A DNA stretch of 41,081 nucleotides from Burkholderiales bacterium (GCA_023383795.1 JAHDYJ010000019.1:12898-53978); one strand, 5' to 3'. Shown: positions 24,051 to 33,338, numbered from the stretch's first letter. The notes: generated from the letters alone by a model not told the origin. A program made the numbers and translations.

Positions 24051-26618
24051 ATGGCGACTCTCGCGGCATCGCGGCTTCTCGGGCTGCTGCGCGCCACGGC
24101 GGGTTCGCTCGGGGCCGGCAAGGGCCGCCTGTCGATCAGCATTGCCGCGATCGCGCTTGGCGTGGCGCTCGGCTATGCGGTGCAGCTGGTGAACCGCGTG
24201 GCGGTGAACGAGTTCGCGCAGGCGGTCCAGACGCTGTCGGGGACGGCGGACCTCGTGATCCGGGGACCGCGCGGCGGGTTCTCCGAGCAGGTGCTGGGCG
24301 AGGTGGCGCAGCTTCCGGAAGTGGCTGCCGCGAGCCCGATCGTGGAAGTCGAGGCGCGGATTCCCGGCCGCGACGAGGCGCTCAGGCTGCTCGGAATCGA
24401 CGTCTTCCGCGCGGGCCTGGTCCAGCCCGGACTGGTGCCGGAGGTCGCCGCCGTGCCCCAACCGTCCGCGCCCGATTCGCCGTCGCGCGAGATGCCCTCG
24501 CTCGACACGCTGCGCGACGACACGGTCTTCCTGAACGCCGCGGCGATGGCCGCGCTCGGGATGGGCGTGGGCGACTTCCTGCCCGTGCAGGTCGGCACGG
24601 GCATCGTCCGGCTCAGGGTCGCCGGCGAGGTGCGCGCGGAGGGCCACGCGCAGCCGCTCGCGGTCATGGACATCGCCGGGGCGCAGTGGCGGCTCGGGCG
24701 CCTCGGACGCCTGGGCCGGATCGATCTGCGCGTGCACCCCGGCGTGGACGTCGCGGAGCTCGCGCGCCGCATCGGTGCGGTCTTGCCGCCGGGCGTCGCG
24801 GTCGAGCGTCCATCGGCCGCGATCGAGTCCACGGTGCGCCTGTCGCGCTCCTACCGGGTGAATCTGAACGTGCTCGCCCTCGTGGCACTCTTCACCGGCG
24901 GGCTGCTCGTCTTCTCGACCCAGGCGCTTGCGGTGGTGCGGCGACGCCCGTACCTCGCGCTGCTGCGCGTTCTCGGCCTGACGCGCGGAGCAATGATGCT
25001 GCTGCTGCTGCTGGAGGCGGCCGCCGTCGGCGCGGTCGGCGCCCTCGTCGGCCTGGCCGGTGGGTACGCGCTCGCCGAGCTCGTGCTCGGCACCGTTGGA
25101 CCCGACCTCGGATCCGGGTTCTTTCGCGGGGTCGTCGCGCGGGCGACCTTCGAGCCCGCGCCCGCGCTGTTGTTCCTCGTGCTCGGCATCGCGACTGCGC
25201 TGCTCGGCAGCCTGGCCGCCGCCAACGAGGCCGCGCGCACCGAGCCGGCGCAGGCGCTCAAGGCGGGCGACGAGCAGCGCGCCTTCCGGCGGCTCACGCC
25301 GGTCTGGCCTGGCCTGGCGTTCATCGCGCTCGGCGCGGCCCTCGCGGGCGCACCGCCGGTGAACGGGCTGCCCGTCTTCGGCTACGCCGCGATCGCCTGT
25401 CTGCTGGTCGGCACGATCCTGCTCCTCGCGCGCATTGCGCGCGCGGTGTTCGACCGGATTCCGGTCGCGCGCCGCCCCGCCGCGCGCCTCGCGGTCCTGC
25501 AGCTGCGCGGCGCGCCGGGGCAGGCGACGGTGAGCCTGGCCGCGATCGTCGCCAGCGTCAGCCTGCTCGTCTCGATGGCGATCATGGTCGCTTCGTTCCG
25601 GCAGTCCCTGGACCAGTGGCTCCAGCACGTCCTGCCGGCGGACCTCTACCTGCGCGCCGCGCCGACCGGCGACAGCGCGTTCCTGCCGCCTGACGTCCAG
25701 GAGGCGATCGCGGCGCTGCCCGGCGTGCGGCGCGTCGAGTTCCTGCGCAGCGAGCGCCTCCTGCTGGACGCCCGACGACCGCAGATCGTGCTGCTCGCAC
25801 GGCCGATCGACGCGGCCTCCGCCGCCAGCCGGCTCCCGCTCGTGCGCAGTGCACCGCCGCCGGCCGGAGCGGCGCCGCCGGCATGGGTAAGCGAGGTTGC
25901 GGCCGACCTCTACGGGTTCGACGTCGGGCAGGAGATCGAGCTTCCGATCGGCGGCCGCAGCGTGCCCTTCCACGTCGCAGGCGTCTGGCGGGACTACGCG
26001 CGCCAGCAGGGCGCGGTCGTGATCGAGCGCGCGCTCTACGCCGAGCTCACCGGCGACCGCAACGCGAACGATGCCGCGATCCATCTCGAGCCGGGCGCGG
26101 CGCCGGAATCGGTCGCGCGCGCGCTGCGCGAGCGCGTGCCGGGCAGCGGCGAGCTCGAAACCGTCCTGCCAGCGGAGATCCGGCAACGCTCGCTCGCGAT
26201 CTTCGATCGCACGTTCGCCGTGACCTACGCGCTGGAAACGGCTGCGCTCGCGATCGGCCTGATGGGCCTCTCGTCGAGCTTCGGCGCCCTGGTCCTGGCG
26301 CGGCGTCGCGAGTTCGGCGTGCTGCGGCACCTCGGCCTGACGCGCGCGCAGGTCGGCGCGATGCTCGCCGCCGAGGGTGGGATCGTCAGCGCGCTCGGCC
26401 TCGGCGTCGGCGCGGCGCTCGGCTGGATCATCAGTCTGATCCTGATCCACGTCGTCAACCGGCAGTCGTTCCACTGGAGCATGGACCTTCACGTGCCGTG
26501 GGGGTCGCTCGCGGCATTCACCGCCATCATGCTCGGTCTGGCCAGCCTGACGGCGCTCGCGAGCGGCCGCCAGGCGATGGGCGGCGACGCGGTTCGCGCG
26601 GTCAAGGAGGACTGGTGA
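24051..26618 (+). CDS. large FtsX/MacB-like ABC permease (AttF/AttG type)
   Basis: An 855-residue inner-membrane protein. A first helix near residues 28-48 precedes a periplasmic domain of about 220 residues. A block of helices follows, with the FtsX signature VVRRRPYLALLRVLGLTRGAMMLLLL. Then come more helices, a second periplasmic domain and a final FtsX core LARRREFGVLRHLGLTRAQVGAMLAAEGGIVSALGLG. The double FtsX core makes one chain do the work of two permease halves. With the ATPase and the AttH-like gene it forms a three-gene set recalling attEFGH. Substrate is unknown; lipid or lipoprotein handling is likely by family. Confidence 0.88.
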   Translation: MATLAASRLLGLLRATAGSLGAGKGRLSISIAAIALGVALGYAVQLVNRVAVNEFAQAVQTLSGTADLVIRGPRGGFSEQVLGEVAQLPEVAAASPIVEVEARIPGRDEALRLLGIDVFRAGLVQPGLVPEVAAVPQPSAPDSPSREMPSLDTLRDDTVFLNAAAMAALGMGVGDFLPVQVGTGIVRLRVAGEVRAEGHAQPLAVMDIAGAQWRLGRLGRLGRIDLRVHPGVDVAELARRIGAVLPPGVAVERPSAAIESTVRLSRSYRVNLNVLALVALFTGGLLVFSTQALAVVRRRPYLALLRVLGLTRGAMMLLLLLEAAAVGAVGALVGLAGGYALAELVLGTVGPDLGSGFFRGVVARATFEPAPALLFLVLGIATALLGSLAAANEAARTEPAQALKAGDEQRAFRRLTPVWPGLAFIALGAALAGAPPVNGLPVFGYAAIACLLVGTILLLARIARAVFDRIPVARRPAARLAVLQLRGAPGQATVSLAAIVASVSLLVSMAIMVASFRQSLDQWLQHVLPADLYLRAAPTGDSAFLPPDVQEAIAALPGVRRVEFLRSERLLLDARRPQIVLLARPIDAASAASRLPLVRSAPPPAGAAPPAWVSEVAADLYGFDVGQEIELPIGGRSVPFHVAGVWRDYARQQGAVVIERALYAELTGDRNANDAAIHLEPGAAPESVARALRERVPGSGELETVLPAEIRQRSLAIFDRTFAVTYALETAALAIGLMGLSSSFGALVLARRREFGVLRHLGLTRAQVGAMLAAEGGIVSALGLGVGAALGWIISLILIHVVNRQSFHWSMDLHVPWGSLAAFTAIMLGLASLTALASGRQAMGGDAVRAVKEDW

Positions 26619-26628
26619 GGAGCGAGGA

Positions 26629-27720
26629 ATGACCAGCAGGAGAAACTGCTGCCGGCGTGCGGTCTCGAGCCTCGCCGCGGTTGCGCTGGCTGCGACCTCT
26701 CCCGCGATTGCAGAGACCGAGTACCCCGTGGTCCTGCCGGGCGTCGAGGTCGTGTTTCCGCGCGACCATGGCGCGCATCCGGCCTACCGCACCGAGTGGT
26801 GGTACATCACCGGCTGGGTGCGCGACCGCGCCGGCCGCGACCTCGGTATCCAGGTCACGTTCTTCCGCAACCGGCCGGGCGTGGCCGAGGACAACCCCAG
26901 CGCGTTCGCGCCGCGCCAGCTCCTGTTCGCGCACGCGGCGCTCGCGGATGCCGCGCACGGCCGGTTGCGGCATGACCAGCGGGCCGCGCGGGCGGGCTTC
27001 GGATTCGCCCGCGCGGCGGAGGATGCGACCGACGTGCACATCGGAGACTGGTCGCTCCGTGCCACGACGCAGGGATACGCCGCGCGGATCGCGGCGGGCG
27101 AGTTCACGTTGGACCTTGCGTTCCGCGTCACGCAGCCCGTCCTGCTCCAGGGCGCCGGCGGCTACAGCCGCAAGGGTCCGCTGCCCGGGCAATCGAGCTT
27201 CTACTACAGCCGGCCGCACCTCGCGGTCTCGGGCATGGTCGTCGTCGACGGCGTGCGCCTGGAGATCGCGGGCGAGGCCTGGCTCGACCACGAGTGGTCG
27301 AGCGAGTACCTCGCACCCGAGGCGCAGGGTTGGGACTGGACCGGCGTCAATCTCGCCGACGGCGGCGCGCTGATGGCCTTCCGCATCCGCGACAGGCACG
27401 GCGGCACTTTCTGGGCGGGCGGGACGCTGCGGCGGAGCGACGGGACCGTGCGCAGGTTCGCTCCGGGCGAGATCGCCTTCACGCCGCTGCGCACGTGGCG
27501 CTCCCCGCGCACCGAGGCCGAGTATCCGGTGGCGATGCGGGTGCGCGCCGGCACGCTCGAGCTCGAGCTCGCGCCGATGATGGACGACCAGGAGCTCGAC
27601 TCGCGGGCGAGCGTCGGCACCGTGTACTGGGAGGGCGCGGTGCGCGCGCTCGAGGGCGAGCGCGAGATCGGCCGCGGCTATCTCGAGCTGACCGGCTACT
27701 GGCGGCCGCTCAGGCTCTGA
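26629..27720 (+). CDS. AttH/CrtC-type lipocalin-like exported protein
   Basis: A 363-residue protein with an N-terminal signal (RRAVSSLAAVALAATSPAIAE) and no lipobox. The family landmarks are YRTEWWYITGWV, QVTFFRN, PGQSSFYYSRPHL, AWLDHEWSSE, WDWTGVNLADGG and the ending ELTGYWRPL. Proteins of this double lipocalin-like fold include AttH and hydroxyneurosporene synthase CrtC. In ABC-linked AttH the role is unknown. It starts ten bases after the permease stop. I infer a periplasmic carrier or hydratase acting on a hydrophobic molecule moved by the adjacent ABC system. Confidence 0.88.
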   Translation: MTSRRNCCRRAVSSLAAVALAATSPAIAETEYPVVLPGVEVVFPRDHGAHPAYRTEWWYITGWVRDRAGRDLGIQVTFFRNRPGVAEDNPSAFAPRQLLFAHAALADAAHGRLRHDQRAARAGFGFARAAEDATDVHIGDWSLRATTQGYAARIAAGEFTLDLAFRVTQPVLLQGAGGYSRKGPLPGQSSFYYSRPHLAVSGMVVVDGVRLEIAGEAWLDHEWSSEYLAPEAQGWDWTGVNLADGGALMAFRIRDRHGGTFWAGGTLRRSDGTVRRFAPGEIAFTPLRTWRSPRTEAEYPVAMRVRAGTLELELAPMMDDQELDSRASVGTVYWEGAVRALEGEREIGRGYLELTGYWRPLRL

Positions 27721-27764
27721 ATCGGCTACACTGACGCCCGCCGCGGGTACGGTCGAATATCAGC

Positions 27765-28559
27765 GTGCAGTCGTCGTTCATCACGGTCCAGGGCCGCAGG
27801 CTCGAGTACCGGCGCATCGCCTCCGAGCGTCCCGACACGCCCACGCTGGTGTTCCTGCACGAGGGGCTCGGGTCGGTATCGCTGTGGCGCGACTTCCCCG
27901 ACCGGGTCGCGCACGCCACCGGCTGCGGCGCGGTGGTGTACTCGCGCTACGGCTACGGCCGCTCCGACCCGCTGCAGGTGCCCCGCACGGTGGACTACAT
28001 GCACCGCGAGGCGCGCGAGGCGTTGCCCGAGCTCATCGACAAGCTCGGGATCGTGGACCCCTTGCTCGTGGGCCACAGCGACGGCGCGTCGATCGCGATC
28101 CTCTACGCGGCCGCGCATCCAGGCATGCGCGGCCTCGTTCTCGAGGCGCCGCACGTCTTCGTCGAGGAGATTTCGGTCACGAGCATCGCCGCGGCGCGCA
28201 CCGCCTTCGAGACGAGCGAGATGCCCGAGAAGCTCGCGCGCCATCACGCCGACCCGCGACGCACGTTCTACGGGTGGAACGACATCTGGCTGCATCCGGA
28301 CTTCCTCGCCTGGAACATCGAGGCGTTCCTGGCGGCGATCACCTGCCCGATGCTCCTGATTCAGGGGCTCGACGACGAGTACGGCACCCTGCAGCAGCTC
28401 GACGCCATCGCCCGCCAGGCGCGCGGGCCGGTCGAGGTCGTGAAGCTCGAGGCCTGCAGGCACTCACCGCACCGCGACCAGCCCGATGCGACGCTCGCGG
28501 CGATGGTGCGGTTCATCCGCCGCGTCGCGCCGGGTGCGATCCAGGCCGCGGCGGCATGA
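27765..28559 (+). CDS. alpha/beta hydrolase
   Basis: A 264-residue alpha/beta hydrolase. The oxyanion segment FLHEGLGSVSLWRDFP, nucleophile elbow VGHSDGAS (Ser), acid loop LIQGLDDEYG and catalytic His in ACRHSPHRDQ are all present. The GTG start at 27765 begins right at the conserved N-terminus. Hydrolases of this kind, called putative lactone hydrolases, are found in benzoate box clusters of Azoarcus. It may hydrolyse a thioester, or a lactone formed from a dead-end box intermediate. It probably shares a transcript with the BadH-like gene 16 bases downstream. Confidence 0.85.
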   Translation: MQSSFITVQGRRLEYRRIASERPDTPTLVFLHEGLGSVSLWRDFPDRVAHATGCGAVVYSRYGYGRSDPLQVPRTVDYMHREAREALPELIDKLGIVDPLLVGHSDGASIAILYAAAHPGMRGLVLEAPHVFVEEISVTSIAAARTAFETSEMPEKLARHHADPRRTFYGWNDIWLHPDFLAWNIEAFLAAITCPMLLIQGLDDEYGTLQQLDAIARQARGPVEVVKLEACRHSPHRDQPDATLAAMVRFIRRVAPGAIQAAAA

Positions 28560-28575
28560 CCGGAGGAGGCGCGGT

Positions 28576-29340
28576 ATGCGAGGACTGAGCGGGAAGGCGG
28601 CCATTGTCACCGGCGCGGCGAACGGCATCGGGCGCGCGATCGCGCGGCGCCTGGCCGAGGAAGGGTGCGCGGTCGGGATCTTCGACCTCGACGAGACCGG
28701 CGCGCTCGGCTGCGCGGGCGAGATCCAGGCCGCGGGCGGCCACTCGCACGTCGAGCTGGTGGACATCACGGACCATGCGGCCGTCGAGCGCGCGGTGCAG
28801 TCGTTCGAGGCGGCGCGCGGACCGACCGACATCCTGGTGAACAACGCCGGGTGGGACCGCGCGGCGAACTTCCTCGACAGCGATCGCGCGCTTTGGGACC
28901 GCGTGATCCGCATCAATCTCTACGGACCGCTCAACGTGCACCACGCCGTCCTCAAGGGGATGGCCGAGCGCGGCCGCGGCGCGGTGGTGAACGTCGCGTC
29001 GGATGCGGGACGGGTCGGCTCGTCCGGCGAGGCGGTCTACTCCGCGTGCAAGGCCGGGATCATCGCGCTCACCAAGACGCTCGCGCGCGAGCTCGTCGGC
29101 AAGGGTATCCGGCTGAACGCGGTCGCGCCGGGGCCGACCGACACCGCGATCCTGCAGAGCCTCGGCGAGAGCGCGGACGGCGCGAAAATCCTGGAGGGCC
29201 TGAAGCGCGCGATCCCGATGAAGCGCCTCGGCGTTCCGGAGGACCACGCCGGCATCGTCGCGTTCCTCGCGAGCGACGACGCCGCGTACATCACCGGCCA
29301 GGTGATCAGCGTCTCCGGCGGCCTGACGATGGTCGGCTGA
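28576..29340 (+). CDS. short-chain dehydrogenase, BadH-like (2-hydroxycyclohexanecarboxyl-CoA dehydrogenase type)
   Basis: A 254-residue NAD-dependent SDR. The Rossmann glycine motif TGAANGIG, an Asp that selects NAD (IFDLD), ILVNNAGWD, the catalytic Ser/Tyr/Lys set in VNVASDAGRVGSSGEAVYSACKAG, GPTDTAIL and the ending ITGQVISVSGGLTMVG. Several of these stretches closely resemble BadH of Rhodopseudomonas, which oxidises 2-hydroxycyclohexanecarboxyl-CoA. A GGAGGAGG ribosome site precedes ATG 28576. The resemblance is remembered, not computed, so other hydroxyacyl-CoA substrates are possible. Confidence 0.87.
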   Translation: MRGLSGKAAIVTGAANGIGRAIARRLAEEGCAVGIFDLDETGALGCAGEIQAAGGHSHVELVDITDHAAVERAVQSFEAARGPTDILVNNAGWDRAANFLDSDRALWDRVIRINLYGPLNVHHAVLKGMAERGRGAVVNVASDAGRVGSSGEAVYSACKAGIIALTKTLARELVGKGIRLNAVAPGPTDTAILQSLGESADGAKILEGLKRAIPMKRLGVPEDHAGIVAFLASDDAAYITGQVISVSGGLTMVG

Positions 29341-29361
29341 CCGCGCCGCCGAGGCCGCGGC

Positions 29362-31401
29362 TCACAGCGCGCAAGCGACCCGCGTCCCCTGGTCGAACGC
29401 GCGCAGCGCATCGAGCTCCTCGGCGCGCTCGGCGCCGCCGATGAGGTGCGCGCGCACGCCGAGCGCGGCGAGCCCGTCGTGGAGCTCGCGCGCCGCGAGC
29501 TGACCCGTGCAGAGCACGACCGTGTCGCAGGCGAGGACGTGCGGCGCGCCTTCGTGCACGTAGTGCAGCCCGGCGTCGTCCACGCGCACGTACCGCACGC
29601 CGGCGAGGATGCGCACCCCGCGGCGCGCGAGCTCCGCCTTGAGCGCCCACCCGGTCGTCATCCCCAGCGTGCGCCCGGGCGGCGTGGACCGGCGCTGGAA
29701 CATCGTGATGCGGCGCGCTCCGCGCTCCGCGGCGGGCTGCGTCAGCCCGCCGCTCGCGGCCCCGGTCGTGTCGACGCCCCATGCCGCGAGGAAGCGGTCG
29801 GCGCGCTCGGCGCCCGGCGGCGCGCTCAGGAACTCCGCCACGTCGAAGCCGATGCCGCCGGCGCCCATGATCGCCACGTCGCGTCCGGCCGCGCGTGCTC
29901 CCGAGAGGATCTCGTCGTAGCGCGCGACCTTCGGATGGTCGATGCCGGGGAGCTCCGGCACGCGCGGGCGCACGCCGGTCGCGACGACGATCTCGTCGAA
30001 GCCGGCGGCGGCGAGGGTCCGGGCATCGACGGGCGTCTCGAGTCGCAGCTCGACGCCCGCCTCGGCGAGCCGCGTCTCGAAGTAGCGCAGCGTCTCGGCG
30101 AACTCCTTGCCGGGGATTGCCTTCGCGAGGTTGAGCTGGCCGCCGATGCGCGCGGCGGCCTCGAACAGCGTGACGCGGTGTCCGCGCTCGGCCGCCGCGA
30201 CCGCGCACGCGAGGCCGGCGGCGCCGGCGCCGACCACCGCGATCCGCTTCGCACGCGCTGCGCGTCCGGCCGGGAACTCGGTCTCGCGGCCGGCGCGCGG
30301 ATTGACGAGGCAGGTCGCCGGCCGGTTGACGAAGAGGTAGTCGAGGCAGGCCTGGTTGCAGGCGATGCAGGTGTTGATCGCGCGGCTGCGGCCCGCCTTC
30401 GCCTTCGCCGCGAACTCGGGGTCGGCGAGGAAGGGCCGGGCGAGCGAGACGAGATCGCTGACGCCGTCGGCGAGGAGCCGCTCGGCGAGCTCGGGGGTGT
30501 TGATGCGGTTCGTCGCCATGACCGGGATGCCGACGGCGTCCTTGATCCGCTTGGCGGCGAAGGTCCAGGCGGCGCGCGGCACCGTGTAGGCGATCGTCGG
30601 CACGCGCGCCTCGTGCCAGCCGATCCCGGTGTCGAGGACGTCGACGCCGGCCGCGGCGAGCACGCGCGCCTGCGCGATCGTCTCGGCCGCATCGAGACCC
30701 CCTTCGACGAGGTCGAGCGCGGAGATCCGGAACACGATCAGGAAGTCGCGCCCGACGCGCGCGCGCGTGCGCCGCACGATCTCGAGCGGGAAGCGCATCC
30801 GGTTCTCGAACGGCCCGCCCCAGCGGTCGGTGCGGTCGTTGGTCCGCGGGCAGGTGAACTGCGTGACGAGGTAGCCCTCCGAGCCCATGATCTCGACGCC
30901 GTCGTAGCCCGCCTCGCGGGCGAGCGCGGCCGAGCGGGCGAAGTCTTCGACCGTCTGCTCGACCTCCGTGTCGGTCAGCGCGCGGATCGGCCGCCGATTG
31001 ATCGGCGAGGCGATGTCCGAGGCGCCCACCGGTGCAGGGATGCGCGCGTAGCGGCCCGCGTGCAGGATCTGAAGGCAGATGCGGCCGTCTTCGGCATGCA
31101 CGGCATCGGTGATCGTGCGATGGAACGGCACGCGCGAGGGGTCGGCGAGGGCGTCGGCGTCCTCCTCGAGGAGGCCGTCGGCGTTCGGCGCGACGCCGCC
31201 GGTGATGATGAGGCCGACGCCGCCGCGCGCGCGCTCGGCGTAGAACGCAGCGAGCTTGCGGGCGCCGTCCGGCTCGCACTCTAGTCGCGTGTGCATCGAC
31301 CCCATCACGAGCCGGTTGGCGAGGCGGACGAAGCCGAGGTCGAGCGGCGCGAAGAGCCGCGGGAAGGCGTGCTGGGCGGGCGCGCCCGGATCGTTGGGCA
31401 A
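29362..31401 (-). CDS. fadH: 2,4-dienoyl-CoA reductase (FadH-like) / old yellow enzyme-type flavoprotein
   Basis: A 679-residue protein. An N-terminal TIM-barrel FMN domain (FPRLFAPLDLGF, MGSMHTRLE, GYDGVEIMGSEGYL with the catalytic Tyr, DTGIGWHEARVPTI with the catalytic His). A [4Fe-4S] cluster motif follows (CIACNQACLD...ATCLVNP). The C-terminal FAD/NADPH domain has VVGAGAAGLACA and IMGAGGIGFDVAEFL. The start is TTG 31401 with GGAG nine bases upstream, needed to include the conserved LFAPLDLGF. It converges with the BadH-like gene. It would reduce dienoyl-CoA esters, perhaps including ring-cleavage products. Confidence 0.9.
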   Translation of the reverse strand: MPNDPGAPAQHAFPRLFAPLDLGFVRLANRLVMGSMHTRLECEPDGARKLAAFYAERARGGVGLIITGGVAPNADGLLEEDADALADPSRVPFHRTITDAVHAEDGRICLQILHAGRYARIPAPVGASDIASPINRRPIRALTDTEVEQTVEDFARSAALAREAGYDGVEIMGSEGYLVTQFTCPRTNDRTDRWGGPFENRMRFPLEIVRRTRARVGRDFLIVFRISALDLVEGGLDAAETIAQARVLAAAGVDVLDTGIGWHEARVPTIAYTVPRAAWTFAAKRIKDAVGIPVMATNRINTPELAERLLADGVSDLVSLARPFLADPEFAAKAKAGRSRAINTCIACNQACLDYLFVNRPATCLVNPRAGRETEFPAGRAARAKRIAVVGAGAAGLACAVAAAERGHRVTLFEAAARIGGQLNLAKAIPGKEFAETLRYFETRLAEAGVELRLETPVDARTLAAAGFDEIVVATGVRPRVPELPGIDHPKVARYDEILSGARAAGRDVAIMGAGGIGFDVAEFLSAPPGAERADRFLAAWGVDTTGAASGGLTQPAAERGARRITMFQRRSTPPGRTLGMTTGWALKAELARRGVRILAGVRYVRVDDAGLHYVHEGAPHVLACDTVVLCTGQLAARELHDGLAALGVRAHLIGGAERAEELDALRAFDQGTRVACAL

Positions 31402-31493
31402 GGGTGAGATCTCCGACGGTCGCTGCGGGGCAGGCGATTATCCCGGTACCGGCTGCGCGGCTCAAGTGCGCGTCGCGTCCCGCGCGAAGGCGT

Positions 31494-31508
31494 CGCGATA
31501 TAATCGCG
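31494..31508 (+). promoter_or_regulatory. probable -10 region of the MFS gene within an inverted repeat
   Basis: CGCGAT-ATA-ATCGCG is a perfect inverted repeat with a three-base centre and contains TATAAT (31499-31504). It is 63 bases before the MFS start. I see no convincing -35 box, which may mean an activator is needed. Confidence 0.5.
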
Positions 31509-31566
31509 CCGTGCCGGCCCCCGTTCTTCCGCACGCACGCACGGTCCTTTCCTGCTCTCGCGCGCG

Positions 31567-32793
31567 ATGACGGCCGCCGCAACGCCGCTGCGCATCGACG
31601 TCCAGGTCATCAGCCTGGTCGGCGTCGGCCACGGCTTCTCGCACTTCTACCATCTGGCGATCCCGCCGCTGTTCCCGCTGCTCAAGGACGAGTTCGGCGT
31701 GAGCTATGCCGCGCTCGGCTCGGTGATGGCGGTGTACTTCGCCGTGTCGGGCGTGCTGCAGACCGTGGCCGGCTTCGTGGTCGACCGCTGGGGCGCGCGG
31801 CCGGTGCTGATCGGCGGGCTCGCGCTCTCGGCGCTCGGCATGGGGCTCGCCGGCCTGGTGCCCTCGTTCGAGTGGCTCTACGTCTGCATGGTGATCGCCG
31901 GGCTCGGCAACTGCGTGTTCCATCCGGCCGACCTCGCGCTGCTCAACGCCAAGGTCGCGCCGCGGCGCCTCGGCTACGCGTTCAGCGCGCACAGCATCAC
32001 CGGCTACCTCGGCTGGGCGGTCGCGCCGGTGTTCGCGGTCGCAGTCTCCAGCGTCTGGGGCTGGCGCGGCGCGCTGCTCGCCGCCGGAGCCATCGGCGCG
32101 GTGTTCGCCGTGTTCATGGCGATGCAGCGCATTCTCGCCGGCGGCACGCGCACCGCGCCACGCGCGGCCGGCGCGCCGGCCGGGCTGCGCCACGACGTGC
32201 GCCTGCTCGTCTCGGCGCCGGTGATGCTCTGCTTCGCGTTCTTCCTGCTGCTGTCGATGGCGCTGTCGGGCTTGCAGACGTTCTCGACGACGGCGCTCGC
32301 CGAGCTGTATACGATCGAGCTCGTGCTCGCCTCGAGCGCGTTGACCGCGTTCCTGCTCGGCAGCGCGGCTGGCGTGGCGTTCGGCGGCGTGCTGGCGGCG
32401 CGCTCCGACCGGCACCGGACGATCGCAGTGGCCGGCATGCTGGGCGGCGCGGTGGCAACCGTCGCGCTCGGCATGGCGGCTCTCTCGACCGCGTTCCTCG
32501 TCCCGGTCGCCGCGCTCGCCGGCTTCGCGATCGGCGTCGTCGCTCCGGCGCGCGACATCCTCGTGCGCGAAGTCACGCCGACACACTCGCGCGGCAAGGT
32601 CTACGGCTTCGTCTACTCCGGGCTGGATCTCGGCGGGCTGGTGGCGCCGCTCGTGCTGGGCTGGCTGCTCGACCGCGGCGCGCCGCATCTCGTGTTCATG
32701 GTCGCGGCCGGGCTGATGATCGTCTCGATTCCGACAGTCGTCCTCCTGCGCCAAGGCACGCGACGGCCCGCTGCGGTGTTGCGGGGCCGCTGA
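31567..32793 (+). CDS. MFS transporter, fosmidomycin-resistance-like family
   Basis: A 408-residue, 12-helix inner-membrane protein. The opening GVGHGFSHFYHLAIPPLFPLLKDEFGVSYAALG and the loop VDRWGARPVL (an MFS motif A relative) place it with the Fsr-type group. FHPADLALLN and the C-terminal SRGKVYGFVYSGLDLGGL are further family sequence. The N-terminus is short. It diverges from the FadH-like gene. Substrate is unknown; efflux of an aromatic or organic acid is only a guess. Confidence 0.87.
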   Translation: MTAAATPLRIDVQVISLVGVGHGFSHFYHLAIPPLFPLLKDEFGVSYAALGSVMAVYFAVSGVLQTVAGFVVDRWGARPVLIGGLALSALGMGLAGLVPSFEWLYVCMVIAGLGNCVFHPADLALLNAKVAPRRLGYAFSAHSITGYLGWAVAPVFAVAVSSVWGWRGALLAAGAIGAVFAVFMAMQRILAGGTRTAPRAAGAPAGLRHDVRLLVSAPVMLCFAFFLLLSMALSGLQTFSTTALAELYTIELVLASSALTAFLLGSAAGVAFGGVLAARSDRHRTIAVAGMLGGAVATVALGMAALSTAFLVPVAALAGFAIGVVAPARDILVREVTPTHSRGKVYGFVYSGLDLGGLVAPLVLGWLLDRGAPHLVFMVAAGLMIVSIPTVVLLRQGTRRPAAVLRGR

Positions 32794-32810
32794 TTCGACC
32801 CGCGTCCGAG

Positions 32811-32826
32811 TGCCAATTTGTTGGCA
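32811..32826. promoter_or_regulatory. small inverted repeat TGCCAA-N4-TTGGCA
   Basis: A perfect six-base inverted repeat with four-base centre in the 134-base gap between the MFS gene and the glycine-zipper gene, about 100 bases before the latter. It could be a regulator site. There is no T-run, so it is not a terminator. Confidence 0.35.
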
Positions 32827-32927
32827 CCCGTCGGCGTGCACTAGTGCCGCCGACCCGGTGCGCGGCCGCTCGCCGAGCGGCGCCACTCGCTAGCATGGTC
32901 CGGTCGAAATCAGCAGGGATTCCTGGC

Positions 32928-33296
32928 ATGAGCACGAAAAGCTGGATCGTTGCGGCCGCGCTGCTCGGCGCGGCGTCCGCGGCGCATGGGCAAACTGCGG
33001 AAACGGCCCTCGGCGGGGCAATCGGCGGCGGCGGCGGGGCCGCCGGGGGATCGGTGTTGGGGGGCCAGACAGGGGCGATCGTCGGCCGGGCGGTCGGCGG
33101 CGCGGGCGCCGCGATCGGGGCGAACGTGACCGGGACGGGCTCGGGCGGGCAGACCGCGAGCCAGCCGCAGCCGGCGCCGCAGTCGGGACCGCAGGTCGTG
33201 CATCATCATCACTATTACGAGGGCAAGCCGGGCAAGAAGCCCAGGAACGTGCCGAAGGGCAAGGCCCACGGCTGGCACCGCAACTTCGGCGACTGA
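32928..33296 (+). CDS. small exported glycine-zipper protein, unknown function
   Basis: A 122-residue protein with a signal peptide (MSTKSWIVAAALLGAASAAHGQ). A glycine-zipper region follows (GGAIGGGGGAAGGSVLGGQTGAIVG), a linker rich in Gln and Pro, and a basic tail with HHHHYY and KPGKKPRNVPKGKAHGWH. Glycine zippers mark membrane-inserting or oligomer-forming envelope proteins. The histidine run could bind metal. ATG 32928 gives the cleanest signal peptide. It is a single-gene unit closed by a strong terminator. Confidence 0.8.
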   Translation: MSTKSWIVAAALLGAASAAHGQTAETALGGAIGGGGGAAGGSVLGGQTGAIVGRAVGGAGAAIGANVTGTGSGGQTASQPQPAPQSGPQVVHHHHYYEGKPGKKPRNVPKGKAHGWHRNFGD

Positions 33297-33338
33297 GCCA
33301 TCGCGGGACCGCGGGGGTAGCCGCGGCAAGCAAGTGAG

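Noticed and set aside
23166-26492. 1108-codon minus-strand open frame opposite the ABC permease
   Set aside because: Shadow of the ATPase and FtsX-like genes, with no recognisable domain and biased low-complexity composition.
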